A stretch of DNA of 64,000 nucleotides from Pseudomonas sp. PSB18 (lineage in GTDB: Bacteria > Pseudomonadota > Gammaproteobacteria > Pseudomonadales > Pseudomonadaceae), in assembly GCF_014596565.1 (NCBI RefSeq), contig NZ_NOIN01000004.1, forward strand, positions 551,421 through 615,420, written 5' to 3'. The notes beneath the pieces were generated by a model. It saw only the letters and a list, made by a program, of their open reading frames with translations. It searched no databases and had not been told where the DNA came from. Made by a program: the position numbers and the translations under genes. Below are positions 19,501 through 26,536 of the stretch, in pieces. Numbering within the stretch: the first letter of the stretch is position 1; each line of letters starts with the position of its first letter.

Positions 19501-20038
19501 TCGCGGGGTGTGGGTCAACCTGTTCCGCCCGGGCAACATCAGCTTCAACAGCCTGACCGGGGTCTGCCAGCCCCACAAGAATCGCTTGATGCTCATGCTC
19601 AAGGGCTCGATCCAGCTGGGCCAGGTACCGGATCTGTCGCTCAATTTCGACCTGATGCCGGTGGACTTCCTGGCCCGCTTCATCGCCTTCCACGCCAGCC
19701 GCTACCAGCCGACGCAAGCGGTGTTCAACCTGCACAACCCCGAGCCTTTGAGCTGGGACGCCTACGTGGCGTCGTTCCGCGACAGCGGCCGGGAGTTTTC
19801 CCTGGTGAGCGTCGCGGACTGGCAGCGACAACTGAGCCGGGTCGATGCCGACAACGCGCTGTTCGGCGTGCTGGGGTTCTACCTCAACGGCTTCGAAGAA
19901 GACATCGGCGACATCTCGATGATCCGCCATGACAACGCCCGGACCGGGGTACGGCAGATGGGCGCCCACTACCCGGAAAAATCCCCGGCTCTGCTGCGAC
20001 GCGGCGCCGACTACCTCAAAGCCATCGACTTCATCTGA
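16502..20038 (+). CDS. mgoA: MgoA/PvfC-like NRPS (A-PCP-thioester reductase) with an embedded REPIN
   Basis: 1178 residues. An N-terminal region of about 195 residues with no motif I recognise precedes an adenylation domain (TSGTTGQPKG from residue 364, YGPTE about 497, VRGFRVEPEEIE about 608, NGKVDRRAL about 688), a carrier domain (LGGHS, phosphopantetheine Ser about 747) and an NAD(P)-dependent reductase (TGANSFLG about 826, YNLSK about 984-988) that would release an aldehyde or alcohol. Aligning by eye to GrsA, the specificity code reads DALFIGIVLK, compatible with a branched hydrophobic amino acid such as Leu or Val. Residues about 221-263 have no counterpart in A domains and are encoded by a REPIN (17178-17266). 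The ATG has AAGGA upstream, 10 bp after mgoC. The frame stays open, so the gene is probably functional. Confidence 0.92.
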   Translation: MRRLEIAVPGTSQAMAELAQELELHGHGVVTTQSQAIDLLIDDGTAPCALEARSRLEVRVALRTVPGEALPQPVIVFRDGVQRLLCQEAIVPENGNGQSLRRQALAVVVEIGARLVSQLSRDDTGLDHWPTVQADAVECPLQGLDALDSLAFEHGLNRPSVPWLLAAAEVPVMLGIEQRMLDDAVQPALWVEGRLIDYKTLRSQALRLQQAMLERLGQAESVEAKPVETRLARDTDTAVPNQTESSFIAGKPCSHRPCTHKPSSQMVIAVCLSKSAPLYAAILAVLGCGAVYLPLDPQHPVQRRRFILENAKADLLLHDGDSDLGDLPVPALNVHRLPALKPGIPVSLIRRPVDIDEPAVAIYTSGTTGQPKGVLLSHRNLSHFCAWYSDYVGLQRDSRALQFSTINFDASLLDILPTFIQGALLVVPSEDQRRDPQQLVALIHAQRVTHAFLPPALLSVMPLEAPLGLAHLITGGDVCEPFVIEQLAPQCRFHNIYGPTETTVLATTRQFGVGDNNRNLGIPIANSRVLILDEQLQPVSQGVPGELYIAGPGVGLGYLHDPTLTASRYLDLALPGGQSLKVYRTGDIAQWSDNGIELCGRRDNQVKVRGFRVEPEEIEHCLRESQLYRQVAVGVDERRRILAFLVHPREDRPGAALQALREHVQETLPSYMHPGAYIELPSLPYTSNGKVDRRALLALSVQVQVSGQRRQPQNPLETQLQQVWAELLELPAEDIATDESFFNLGGHSILLSQLLLSIRQTFGRSLSINRFIEAPTLMTLAKLLGSPEQSDTSVLSPQAFIDAEAELNINPLPISQCGDVHKVVVTGANSFLGVHIVEALLAWGATEVACLVRASAGQSAAERFSQALQDNRLTHLDLSRVSVYAADITQPQLGLPDDVYARIDRTFGALVHNAAHVNHVLDYESLARDNVEPIFECLRLCEGRSKKIFNFVSTLSASSALGADGQVLEQPAAPTPPIYIKNGYNLSKWVGERILQRARDRGVWVNLFRPGNISFNSLTGVCQPHKNRLMLMLKGSIQLGQVPDLSLNFDLMPVDFLARFIAFHASRYQPTQAVFNLHNPEPLSWDAYVASFRDSGREFSLVSVADWQRQLSRVDADNALFGVLGFYLNGFEEDIGDISMIRHDNARTGVRQMGAHYPEKSPALLRRGADYLKAIDFI
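17162..17290 (+). repeat. REPIN inserted in frame within mgoA
   Basis: Arms 17178-17202 and 17242-17266 form an inverted repeat of the GCGGGCAAGCCTTGCTCCCAC subtype, with 3 mismatches in the left arm. Upstream bases (CTGTGGAAGCAAAACC) resemble the sequence before the intergenic REPIN at 33615 (CTGTGGGAGCAAAACC). The insert lies between the A-domain segment ending MLERLGQAE and the segment starting MVIAVCLSKS, a surface loop in adenylation domains. No stop codon is created in the mgoA frame. Confidence 0.85.
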
Positions 20039-20069
20039 AGCCATCCAACCCGAAGCAAGGAGCAAGACC

Positions 20070-20534
20070 ATGAATGCATTTCAACCCGACACCCTGATCA
20101 GGAACCCTCACGCCTGCCAAGTCGAAACCTCAGTGGAGGTGGCGGCCGACGCGGCAAAGGTGTGGGAACTGGTGGGCGATTTTGGCGGTTTCAACCGTTT
20201 CATTCCCGCGCTTGAGCGCATCGAAATGACCGGCGAGGGGGTGAGATCCCTGCGCAAGAAGTTCTTTGTCGATGGGCAGAACCTGGTGGTGGAACAACTC
20301 AACAGCCGTGACGACCAGGCCATGCACATGACCTGGACACTGATCTACAACACCCTGGGCATCGATAACCTGTGGGCCGCCATGCGTGTCGAGCCAGTGG
20401 CGAACAACCGCTGCCGCGCCACCTGGACCATCATCGCCGACCACACCGACGCCCACTCACCGTCGGGGTTCAGGGATTTCCTGCAAGGCTTTGCCGATGA
20501 GGCCATGGGGAATGTGCAGAAGATGTTCGCCTAG
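20070..20534 (+). CDS. mgoD: MgoD/PvfD-like SRPBCC (polyketide cyclase-like) protein
   Basis: 154 residues of the START/Bet v1-like SRPBCC superfamily: the N-terminal strand VETSVEVAADAAKVWELVGDF and the C-terminal long helix (SGFRDFLQGFADEAM) are typical. It starts 31 bp after mgoA behind AAGGAGC and is the last gene of the mgo operon. In the mgo/pvf clusters this small protein is required for full signal activity, but its reaction is unknown; a hydrophobic pocket that helps a cyclisation or dehydration is a reasonable inference. No signal peptide, so cytoplasmic. Confidence 0.88.
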   Translation: MNAFQPDTLIRNPHACQVETSVEVAADAAKVWELVGDFGGFNRFIPALERIEMTGEGVRSLRKKFFVDGQNLVVEQLNSRDDQAMHMTWTLIYNTLGIDNLWAAMRVEPVANNRCRATWTIIADHTDAHSPSGFRDFLQGFADEAMGNVQKMFA

Positions 20535-20540
20535 GTAATG

Positions 20541-20572
20541 CCCCTGTGGGAGCAGGCTTGCTCCCACAGGGG
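20541..20572. repeat. Palindromic REP hairpin between convergent genes
   Basis: A perfect 14-bp inverted repeat (CCCCTGTGGGAGCA, loop GGCT, then its complement) begins 6 bp after mgoD and ends 51 bp before the chemoreceptor stop. Its place between convergent genes suggests it doubles as a terminator. Confidence 0.85.
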
Positions 20573-20623
20573 TTCCTGGGTGGCCGCAAAATGCGAATTC
20601 ACCCCCGCGTCCACCGTACTGGA

Positions 20624-22504
20624 TCAGATCTTGAAGCTGTCCACCAACTGCTTCAGCCGATTGGCCTGTTGGGACAAGGCATCGCAGTCCTTCAGGGTTT
20701 CATTGAGGTTGGCCACGCTTTGCTGGTTCAGCAGGTTGATATGGCTGACGTCCATGTTGAGGGTCTCCACCACGGCAGTCTGTTCTTCGGTCGCGGCGGC
20801 CACCGACTGGTTCATGCCATCGATTTCCCCGATACGCTGCGTCACGCTGACCAGCCGCAGACCGGCCTGGTTGGCCACTTCCACGCTTTCTTCACTGGAA
20901 ACCTGGCTGGCGTTCATCGTCGTGACCGCTTCACGGGAGCCGACCTGGAGCGAGGTGATCATCTTGTGGATTTCTTCCGCCGACTCCTGGGTGCGGTGCG
21001 CCAGGTTGCGCACTTCATCGGCCACCACCGCAAAACCACGTCCGGCTTCACCGGCACGGGCCGCTTCGATGGCAGCGTTCAAGGCCAGCAGGTTGGTTTG
21101 CTGGGAAATGCCCTTGATCACGTCCAGGATGTGCCCGATGTTGTCGGTGCTGGCGTTCAGGGTTTCGATCTGGGTGCACGAAAGGCTGATTTTCTGCGAC
21201 AGCTCGGTCATGGCCTGAATGGTTTTTTCCACCACCTGACGACCGTCATCGGCCTGTTCGCTGGCACCACTGGCCTGTTGCGATGCGTCGGCGGCATTGC
21301 GGGCGATTTCCTGAGTCGCGGCGCCCAACTGGTTGATGGCTGCCGCCACGCTGTTGGTGCGGGCGCTCTGCTCATCCGAACCGACAAGCGAAGCGTTGGA
21401 CGAACTCATCACCCGCTGCGACAGGTCATGCACCTGGCGGGTGGCGGAAGACACTTCGGAAATCGAGGCGTGGATCCGCTCGACGAACTGGTTGAACGAG
21501 CCACCCAACACCGCGAACTCATCCTTGCCTTGCACGGCCAGACGCCGGGTCAGGTCGCCTTCGCCCTGGGCAATGTCGTGCATGGCACGGCCCATGGTAG
21601 TCAGCGGACGCATCAACACCTGAATCAGCAGGCTCAGCAGCAGTGCGATGGCCGCGACCGCAACGAACATCGCAATCAGCGCGGAGGTACGGAACTGGCT
21701 CAGCGGCGCATAGGCCTTGGCCTTGTCGATCGACAGGCCGATGTACCACTCGGCGCCCGGCAGGCCGGTCACCGGGGTGAACGACAGAATACGGTCCTGC
21801 CCGTTCAACTCGACGTCCTGGATACCTTTGCCAATGCGCACAGGCGTGCCGGGATAAATGTCCTTGAGGTTTTTCATCACCTGGTCCTTGTCCGGGCTGA
21901 CGATCACCTGACCGTCACCGCTGACCAGGAAGGCATGGCCGATGCCACCGAAATCCACCGAGTTGATGATTTTCACCAGTGTATCGAGGCTCAGGTCACC
22001 GCCCACCACACCCAGTAATTCGCCGCTTTTCTTCACCGGCAGGGCAATGGTCACTACCAGCCCGCCGACGGCGGCCGAATAAGGCGGGGTCAGCATGGTT
22101 TTATCGGCGGTCACCGCCTGTTTGTACCAGGGGCGCTGACGCGGGTCGTAGCCGTCGGGCATTTTTGCGTCGGGGCGCTGGGTGAAGACACCATTGGCCT
22201 GGCCCACGTAGGTGAACTGGAAATTCGACGTCAGCGCCGGCTGGTCGACCAGGCCCGCCAGATCAGCGGTAGCCCCTTGGTGCGCGATGTTCTGCGCCAG
22301 GTTTTCCAGCACCAGGATGCGACCGCTCATCCAGTTCTGGACGCTGCTGGCCGTCAGATCACCAGATTGCTCGATGGAAGACTCAAGGCTGCGGCCAATG
22401 GTGTTGCGCTGCAGATAGTCGTTGTAGAGGGTGAACAGGGCAAAAGCCAGAACTACCACACCAGAGGCGGCTAGAAGGATTTTATGGCTGAATTTCAAAT
22501 TCAT
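20624..22504 (-). CDS. Methyl-accepting chemotaxis protein, PctA-like amino-acid sensor
   Basis: 626 residues: N-terminal TM (about 8-28), periplasmic double-Cache domain, second TM (about 275-300), HAMP, and a cytoplasmic signalling domain with the MCP hairpin ([20 protein letters not shown] region). The amino-acid-binding dCache signature is visible: Tyr119, Arg124, Trp126, Tyr127, Tyr142 and Asp170, each at the PctA position minus two. At the place of PctA Asp146 there is Ala144. The family binds the alpha-amino and carboxyl groups of L-amino acids and directs swimming through CheA. A FliA-type promoter lies upstream (22613-22639). It is convergent with mgoD. Confidence 0.93.
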   Translation of the reverse strand: MNLKFSHKILLAASGVVVLAFALFTLYNDYLQRNTIGRSLESSIEQSGDLTASSVQNWMSGRILVLENLAQNIAHQGATADLAGLVDQPALTSNFQFTYVGQANGVFTQRPDAKMPDGYDPRQRPWYKQAVTADKTMLTPPYSAAVGGLVVTIALPVKKSGELLGVVGGDLSLDTLVKIINSVDFGGIGHAFLVSGDGQVIVSPDKDQVMKNLKDIYPGTPVRIGKGIQDVELNGQDRILSFTPVTGLPGAEWYIGLSIDKAKAYAPLSQFRTSALIAMFVAVAAIALLLSLLIQVLMRPLTTMGRAMHDIAQGEGDLTRRLAVQGKDEFAVLGGSFNQFVERIHASISEVSSATRQVHDLSQRVMSSSNASLVGSDEQSARTNSVAAAINQLGAATQEIARNAADASQQASGASEQADDGRQVVEKTIQAMTELSQKISLSCTQIETLNASTDNIGHILDVIKGISQQTNLLALNAAIEAARAGEAGRGFAVVADEVRNLAHRTQESAEEIHKMITSLQVGSREAVTTMNASQVSSEESVEVANQAGLRLVSVTQRIGEIDGMNQSVAAATEEQTAVVETLNMDVSHINLLNQQSVANLNETLKDCDALSQQANRLKQLVDSFKI

Positions 22505-22612
22505 CGAGGAGGCTTCTTATGCAGGGAGTGGGGGTGCATTCCGGTTGCAACGTTCACGTAACCACGCGAGCAGGACTTGTGGTCTGCTCCACTTTGGTGC
22601 ACGCATATCAAT

Positions 22613-22639
22613 CTGTCGGCAAGCCTCCGGAAAAAATTA
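22613..22639 (-). promoter_or_regulatory. Candidate FliA (sigma-28) promoter of the chemoreceptor
   Basis: On the minus strand TAATTTTT, an 11-bp spacer and GCCGACAG match the flagellar consensus TAAAGTTT-N11-GCCGATAA at 6 of 8 and 6 of 8 positions with the exact spacing, about 109 bp upstream of the start. Sigma-28 control is usual for chemoreceptor genes. The remainder of 22505-22828 holds only this site and the REP hairpin at 22763. Confidence 0.65.
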
Positions 22640-22762
22640 GGTTTTTTTGGGACGGGCCGACGAGAGGATGAGCTTAGTCGTTATGCACCCGCCTGTTACG
22701 GCTGCCGCATGGCTAACGCGCGCGACCTCGGGGGCGGTGGGAAGTTGTTCCGACGAATCGGC

Positions 22763-22789
22763 GTGGCGAGGGAATTGCTCCCTCGCCAC
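22763..22789. repeat. Short REP hairpin
   Basis: GTGGCGAGGGA-ATTGC-TCCCTCGCCAC, an 11-bp perfect inverted repeat of the same subtype as the element after lapA, 39 bp downstream of the desaturase stop on the minus strand. It may terminate that gene. Confidence 0.75.
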
Positions 22790-22828
22790 TGATTATGGAT
22801 CTATCGACGACGTGTGAAAAAAGCCCCC

Positions 22829-23902
22829 TCAACCCCGAACAGTAATCACCGCTTGCTGCCTCGGTTTATCCTCGCCCACAAACCGGTTCGCCCGGCCAAA
22901 GGTGCCGAAATCATTGAACCGCACGCCCATCTCGCGCATCACCTTGTGTGCCACTGGCACCGTCAGCTGACGGATGTAGAACGGCTCCTTCACCACAAAA
23001 TGATGAATCCCGTGGCTGCTGCCGAAGTTGAAGCAGAACGCCTGCAACGGCCACAGCCACCACGGGTTGAGCACCTGGGTTTGCTGGATGACATTGCCCG
23101 GCTCGACGTCGCCGTAGTAATGCATGTTGGAGCTGATGAAATGCAGGCAAAAGGTGCGCAGCACGTTTGGACCGATGATCACCACCGCCGCGATATCGAT
23201 CACGTGCATCATCGCCAGGGTGTCCGCCGACCAGTCAATCGATGCACCAAACAGGCTCGCGACGCCATTGGCCCCATGGAAGCCGAGAAACACGTACCAG
23301 GCCCCCCAATGCAGCAACGCCAGCGGGAAATACACCTTCAGCGTGCGCTTGAGGATGCTGCGCTTGTGCGCCCAGGTCCCGGCCCGCAGCAGGCGGATGA
23401 GAGCCGACATCACGTTGTCACCGACCATCAGCAAGCGCGCCAGTCCCCAGGGCTCGCCGTTGGTGATGGCCCGTTCTTCCAGGTCGGCCTCGGTGCCGGA
23501 CATCTTGTGGTGATTGAGGTGCAGGTGACGGCGGATCCAGGGGTTGATGGTGCTCGGCCGCGCCAGCCACACCAACCCCATCATCAGGTTGTGGGGCAGG
23601 CGCTGCTTGCGGAAATACATGCTGTGGATCAGGTCGTGCTCCAACTCGTGGGTCAACGAGGCGAAAAAAGCGTTGAACAGCAGGCACACCCAACCAGCCA
23701 GGTGCCCGTCGATGTAAAGCAGCGCCGATCCGATCATCCCCGCCAGGGCGAACGCCAGAATGCCCGCACCCAAGGCATCCTGATGGAGCAGGATCGGGTA
23801 GCGTCGGCGCAACGCTTCGCCATGGGCCAATACCACCTGGCGAATATGGGCGGATCGCTGGTGTGCATTCAATCGCTCGGGACTTGCGCTACGGCCATGC
23901 AT
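22829..23902 (-). CDS. Membrane fatty-acid desaturase/hydroxylase
   Basis: 357 residues with the three histidine clusters of integral-membrane diiron desaturases: H85ELEH89, H126LHLNHH132 and H297GIHH301, plus an extra His in SNMHYYGD (about 261). Hydrophobic segments at about 45-65, 70-84, 190-208 and 232-250 place the active site at the cytoplasmic face. The long inter-box spacing and the HxxxNHH form are like alkane-hydroxylase/beta-carotene-type desaturases more than the acyl-CoA type (compare desA at 37423). The substrate is unknown, but lipid acyl chains are most likely. A divergent AraC-family gene begins 100 bp away and is the obvious candidate regulator. Confidence 0.85.
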   Translation of the reverse strand: MHGRSASPERLNAHQRSAHIRQVVLAHGEALRRRYPILLHQDALGAGILAFALAGMIGSALLYIDGHLAGWVCLLFNAFFASLTHELEHDLIHSMYFRKQRLPHNLMMGLVWLARPSTINPWIRRHLHLNHHKMSGTEADLEERAITNGEPWGLARLLMVGDNVMSALIRLLRAGTWAHKRSILKRTLKVYFPLALLHWGAWYVFLGFHGANGVASLFGASIDWSADTLAMMHVIDIAAVVIIGPNVLRTFCLHFISSNMHYYGDVEPGNVIQQTQVLNPWWLWPLQAFCFNFGSSHGIHHFVVKEPFYIRQLTVPVAHKVMREMGVRFNDFGTFGRANRFVGEDKPRQQAVITVRG

Positions 23903-24002
23903 GGCTTAAATCCTCTGTTAAAGATGTGCTCATCCTGACGAGCCTTGCGCCGTCGGGAGATAGCCGTAGACGCCAACCTGTTGACCGCAAGCGCCAATCG
24001 CC

Positions 24003-25007
24003 ATGACTGAACCCACCACCCTCGCCAGCTGGACCCGCGCCCTGCGCAAACAGCTCGATGCGTTGGGCCTGGACGGCCATGCCCTGTGCCTTGAGGCCGG
24101 CCTTGACCCACAGCTGATGGACGATCCGAACGCCCGCTACCCGCTTTCTGCCACCACCCGTCTATGGGCCTTGGCGGTGCAGGCCAGCGGTGATCCGGCC
24201 ATCGGCCTGCGGGTATCGCGCTTCGTCAGCCCCACGACGTTTCACGCCTTGGGTTACGCCCTGGTGGCCAGCGGCAGCCTGCGGGAAGTGTTCGAGCGTA
24301 TCGTGCGCTATCACCCGGTGGTCAGCGACGCGCTGACGCTGCAACTGAGCCGTTGCGAAGATCGTTACCGCTTCACCCTTGATGTGCCCCAGGGCCACCC
24401 TGTGCCCGCTTTTGAAGCCATCGATGCATTCGCCTCGATTTACGTGCGCACCTGCCGTAACCGCCTGGGTCGCGACTACGCACCGCTGGCGGTGTACCTG
24501 CGACGCCCCGAACCGGCGGACCCTGCGCCGTGGCATAAAGCGTTCCGTTCACCGGTGCATTTCTGCGCCGAACAGGATTGCCTGGAGTTCAGCCTCGCCG
24601 ACTTCGATAGCCACCTGGACGACGCCAACCCGGAGCTGGCCGAACATAACGAAGCGGTGCTCAAGCGCACCCTCGCCCACCTCCAGCCGCTGACCTGGGA
24701 GCGCAAGGTACGTGCAGCCATCGAGGCCCAATTACCCGAAGGCGAACCCAGCGCCGAACGCATCGCCCAAGCCATGCACCTGAGCCTGCGCAGCCTGCAA
24801 CGACACCTGGCCGACGAAGGCTGTCGCTTCGACGCGCTACTCAACGAATGCCGGGAAAACCTGGCGCTGCTGCACCTGCGTGATCCCCAATGCTCGTTGA
24901 GCGAAGTCGGCTACCTGCTGGGCTTCGCCGACGCCAGCAGCTTCAGCCGCGCATTCAAGCGCTGGACCGGAATGACGCCGGGGCAGTTTCGGGAGGGGCT
25001 GCGCTAG
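24003..25007 (+). CDS. AraC-family transcriptional regulator
   Basis: 334 residues: an N-terminal arabinose-binding-domain-of-AraC type region (PF12625-like; residues about 20-205) and a C-terminal double HTH (about 235-333; first helix pair around AERIAQAMHLSLRSLQRHLADEG, second around LSEVGYLLGFADASSFSRAFKRWTGMTPGQFR). The architecture is that of OruR/ArgR-like and lipid-responsive AraC regulators. It is divergent from the desaturase at 22829-23902 with a 100-bp shared promoter region, so it most likely controls it. The ATG at 24003 is the first in frame; no strong Shine-Dalgarno is seen. Confidence 0.9.
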   Translation: MTEPTTLASWTRALRKQLDALGLDGHALCLEAGLDPQLMDDPNARYPLSATTRLWALAVQASGDPAIGLRVSRFVSPTTFHALGYALVASGSLREVFERIVRYHPVVSDALTLQLSRCEDRYRFTLDVPQGHPVPAFEAIDAFASIYVRTCRNRLGRDYAPLAVYLRRPEPADPAPWHKAFRSPVHFCAEQDCLEFSLADFDSHLDDANPELAEHNEAVLKRTLAHLQPLTWERKVRAAIEAQLPEGEPSAERIAQAMHLSLRSLQRHLADEGCRFDALLNECRENLALLHLRDPQCSLSEVGYLLGFADASSFSRAFKRWTGMTPGQFREGLR

Positions 25008-25020
25008 CAGGGCTGGCCTC

Positions 25021-25084
25021 ATCGCGAGCAGGCTCGCTCCCACAGGGATACACGGCCAACACAGACCCAATGTGGGAGCGAGCT
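25021..25084. repeat. Decayed REPIN
   Basis: An intact left REP (25021-25044) is followed after 26 bp by TGTGGGAGCGAGC, which then departs from the consensus (TGGATCAG instead of CTGCTCGCGAT). The right arm is truncated. The element lies between the convergent AraC and Crp/Fnr genes. Confidence 0.75.
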
Positions 25085-25103
25085 GGATCAGTCGATACCG
25101 CGC

Positions 25104-25790
25104 TCAGGCCTGGGTCATCTCCCGCAACCGCTCCATATCAAGGATCTCGATCTCGCCATAACCGAGGTGCAGGATGCCCTGGGCCTGCAAGTCCTTGAGG
25201 ATCTGGTTGGTGGTCTGGCGTGACAACGAGAGCATCAGCGCAAGTTGTTCCTGGGACAGTTGCAGGACCTGTCGCGCCGATTCGATTTCGCCGTAGCCTT
25301 CGGCGATCAGCAGCAGGCGGTGGGCAACGCGGGCCGGGGCCTGCATCAGGCTTAACTGTTCGAGGTTGATGAAGGCCAGGCGTAGTTTGTGGCTCATCAG
25401 CAGCGCGAGATGCCGCCAGTGGGCCGGGTGTTGTTCCAGAAAGGCCAGTAACGTCGCCTGGGGCAGGTGCAGCAGCGTGCATTGCCCCACGATGACCGCG
25501 TCATGGGTACGCGGCTGGCCGTCGAACAGGCAGATTTCACCAAACCAGTGAGGCGCCTCCACCACGCTCAGCAACGCTTCCTTGCCTTGCTCGTTCACCG
25601 AACCGACCCGCACCGCGCCTTCCAGCACGGCGTAGAGGCCGCACGGTGGATCGCCGCGCTGGAACAGCCGCTGCCCTGGCGACAGTCGACGCAGCCGTGA
25701 CATGCCCAGCAGACTATTCTGCAATTCAACGGGCAAATGGCTGTACCAGTGGCCGGCCATCAGTTGCAAGTGCCAGGGCTGCGAATTCAT
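25104..25790 (-). CDS. Crp/Fnr-family transcriptional regulator
   Basis: 228 residues: an N-terminal cyclic-nucleotide-binding-like beta-roll (about 25-130; GLYAVLEGAVRVG, WFGEICLFDGQPRTHDA) and a C-terminal Crp HTH (about 150-225; LSQEQLALMLSLSRQTTNQILKDLQAQGIL). No cluster of N-terminal cysteines is present, so it is not an FNR-type Fe-S sensor. The GEICLFDGQPRTHDA loop resembles, but does not match exactly, the cAMP phosphate-binding cassette, so the effector is unclear. It is divergent from the Mpo1-like gene (85 bp apart) and may control it. Confidence 0.9.
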   Translation of the reverse strand: MNSQPWHLQLMAGHWYSHLPVELQNSLLGMSRLRRLSPGQRLFQRGDPPCGLYAVLEGAVRVGSVNEQGKEALLSVVEAPHWFGEICLFDGQPRTHDAVIVGQCTLLHLPQATLLAFLEQHPAHWRHLALLMSHKLRLAFINLEQLSLMQAPARVAHRLLLIAEGYGEIESARQVLQLSQEQLALMLSLSRQTTNQILKDLQAQGILHLGYGEIEILDMERLREMTQA

Positions 25791-25875
25791 GGAAACTCCG
25801 GGAAGTGTCGGCTAACTGACAGAACACCTTATGAGACCTGGGCATCATGCAGGCATCACCTCAGGAGGAACAACA

Positions 25876-26400
25876 ATGAAAAGCCTCGTCGACCATCTCA
25901 GTCAATACGCCGCCTATCACCGCGACCCACGCAACATTGCCAGCCATTTCATTGGCATTCCGTTGATTTTCGTCGCTGTCGCCGTGCTGCTGTCACGACC
26001 GGGCTGGCCAGTGGGCGCGGTACTGCTGTCGCCGGCGTTACTGGTCGCGGCCGCCAGCGCCTGGTTCTACCTGCGCCTGGAGTTGCGCCTGGGTATGCTG
26101 ATGACGCTGCTGTTGGGCCTGGCCGTGTGGCTGGGGCAGGCATTGGCCGCACAAAGCACAGCGGTGTGGCTGGGCAGTGGCCTGGGGATGTTTGTGGTGG
26201 GCTGGGCGATCCAGTTCGTCGGTCACCATTACGAAGGCCGCAAACCGGCATTCGTCGATGACCTGACCGGGTTGATCGTCGGGCCGTTGTTCGTGGTGGT
26301 CGAGGCGGGATTCCTACTGGGACTTCGTGGTGAACTGAAGCAGGCCATTGAGGAACGCGTCGGCCCGGTGGCCTTGCGCAACCAGCGCTCGGCCGCCTGA
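25876..26400 (+). CDS. Mpo1-like (DUF962) membrane protein
   Basis: 174 residues, strongly hydrophobic with about four membrane segments. It shows the family landmarks near the N-terminus (YAAYHRDPRNIASHFIGIP) and the C-terminal HHYEGRKPAF motif, where conserved histidines bind iron. Yeast Mpo1 is a dioxygenase that shortens 2-hydroxy fatty acids by alpha-oxidation, and bacterial homologues are assumed to act on similar lipids. AGGAGG precedes the ATG at an ideal distance; a longer in-frame ATG at 25831 has no such site. It is divergent from the Crp/Fnr gene. Confidence 0.88.
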   Translation: MKSLVDHLSQYAAYHRDPRNIASHFIGIPLIFVAVAVLLSRPGWPVGAVLLSPALLVAAASAWFYLRLELRLGMLMTLLLGLAVWLGQALAAQSTAVWLGSGLGMFVVGWAIQFVGHHYEGRKPAFVDDLTGLIVGPLFVVVEAGFLLGLRGELKQAIEERVGPVALRNQRSAA

Positions 26401-26420
26401 CTCCTGCGAATAAGGTGGAT

Positions 26421-26513
26421 TTTGTGGGAGCGAGCCTGCTCGCGATAGCGGTGGGTCAGTCAACACACAGTTGATTGACAGGACGCCATCGCGAGCAGGC
26501 TCGCTCCCACAAA
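26421..26513. repeat. REPIN
   Basis: Arms 26421-26446 and 26488-26513 are perfect complements (TTTGTGGGAGCGAGCCTGCT plus CGCGAT). It lies between the convergent Mpo1-like and GMC genes. Confidence 0.9.
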
Positions 26514-26536
26514 GGTTTTGCATACTCCTTCGAGGA

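Noticed and set aside
16502..20038. mgoA as a pseudogene because of the REPIN
   Set aside because: The frame is open throughout, with intact A, PCP and reductase motifs after the insertion.
17870..20071. 733-residue frame antisense to mgoA
   Set aside because: It is opposite the carrier and reductase domains of mgoA and contains no motifs of its own.
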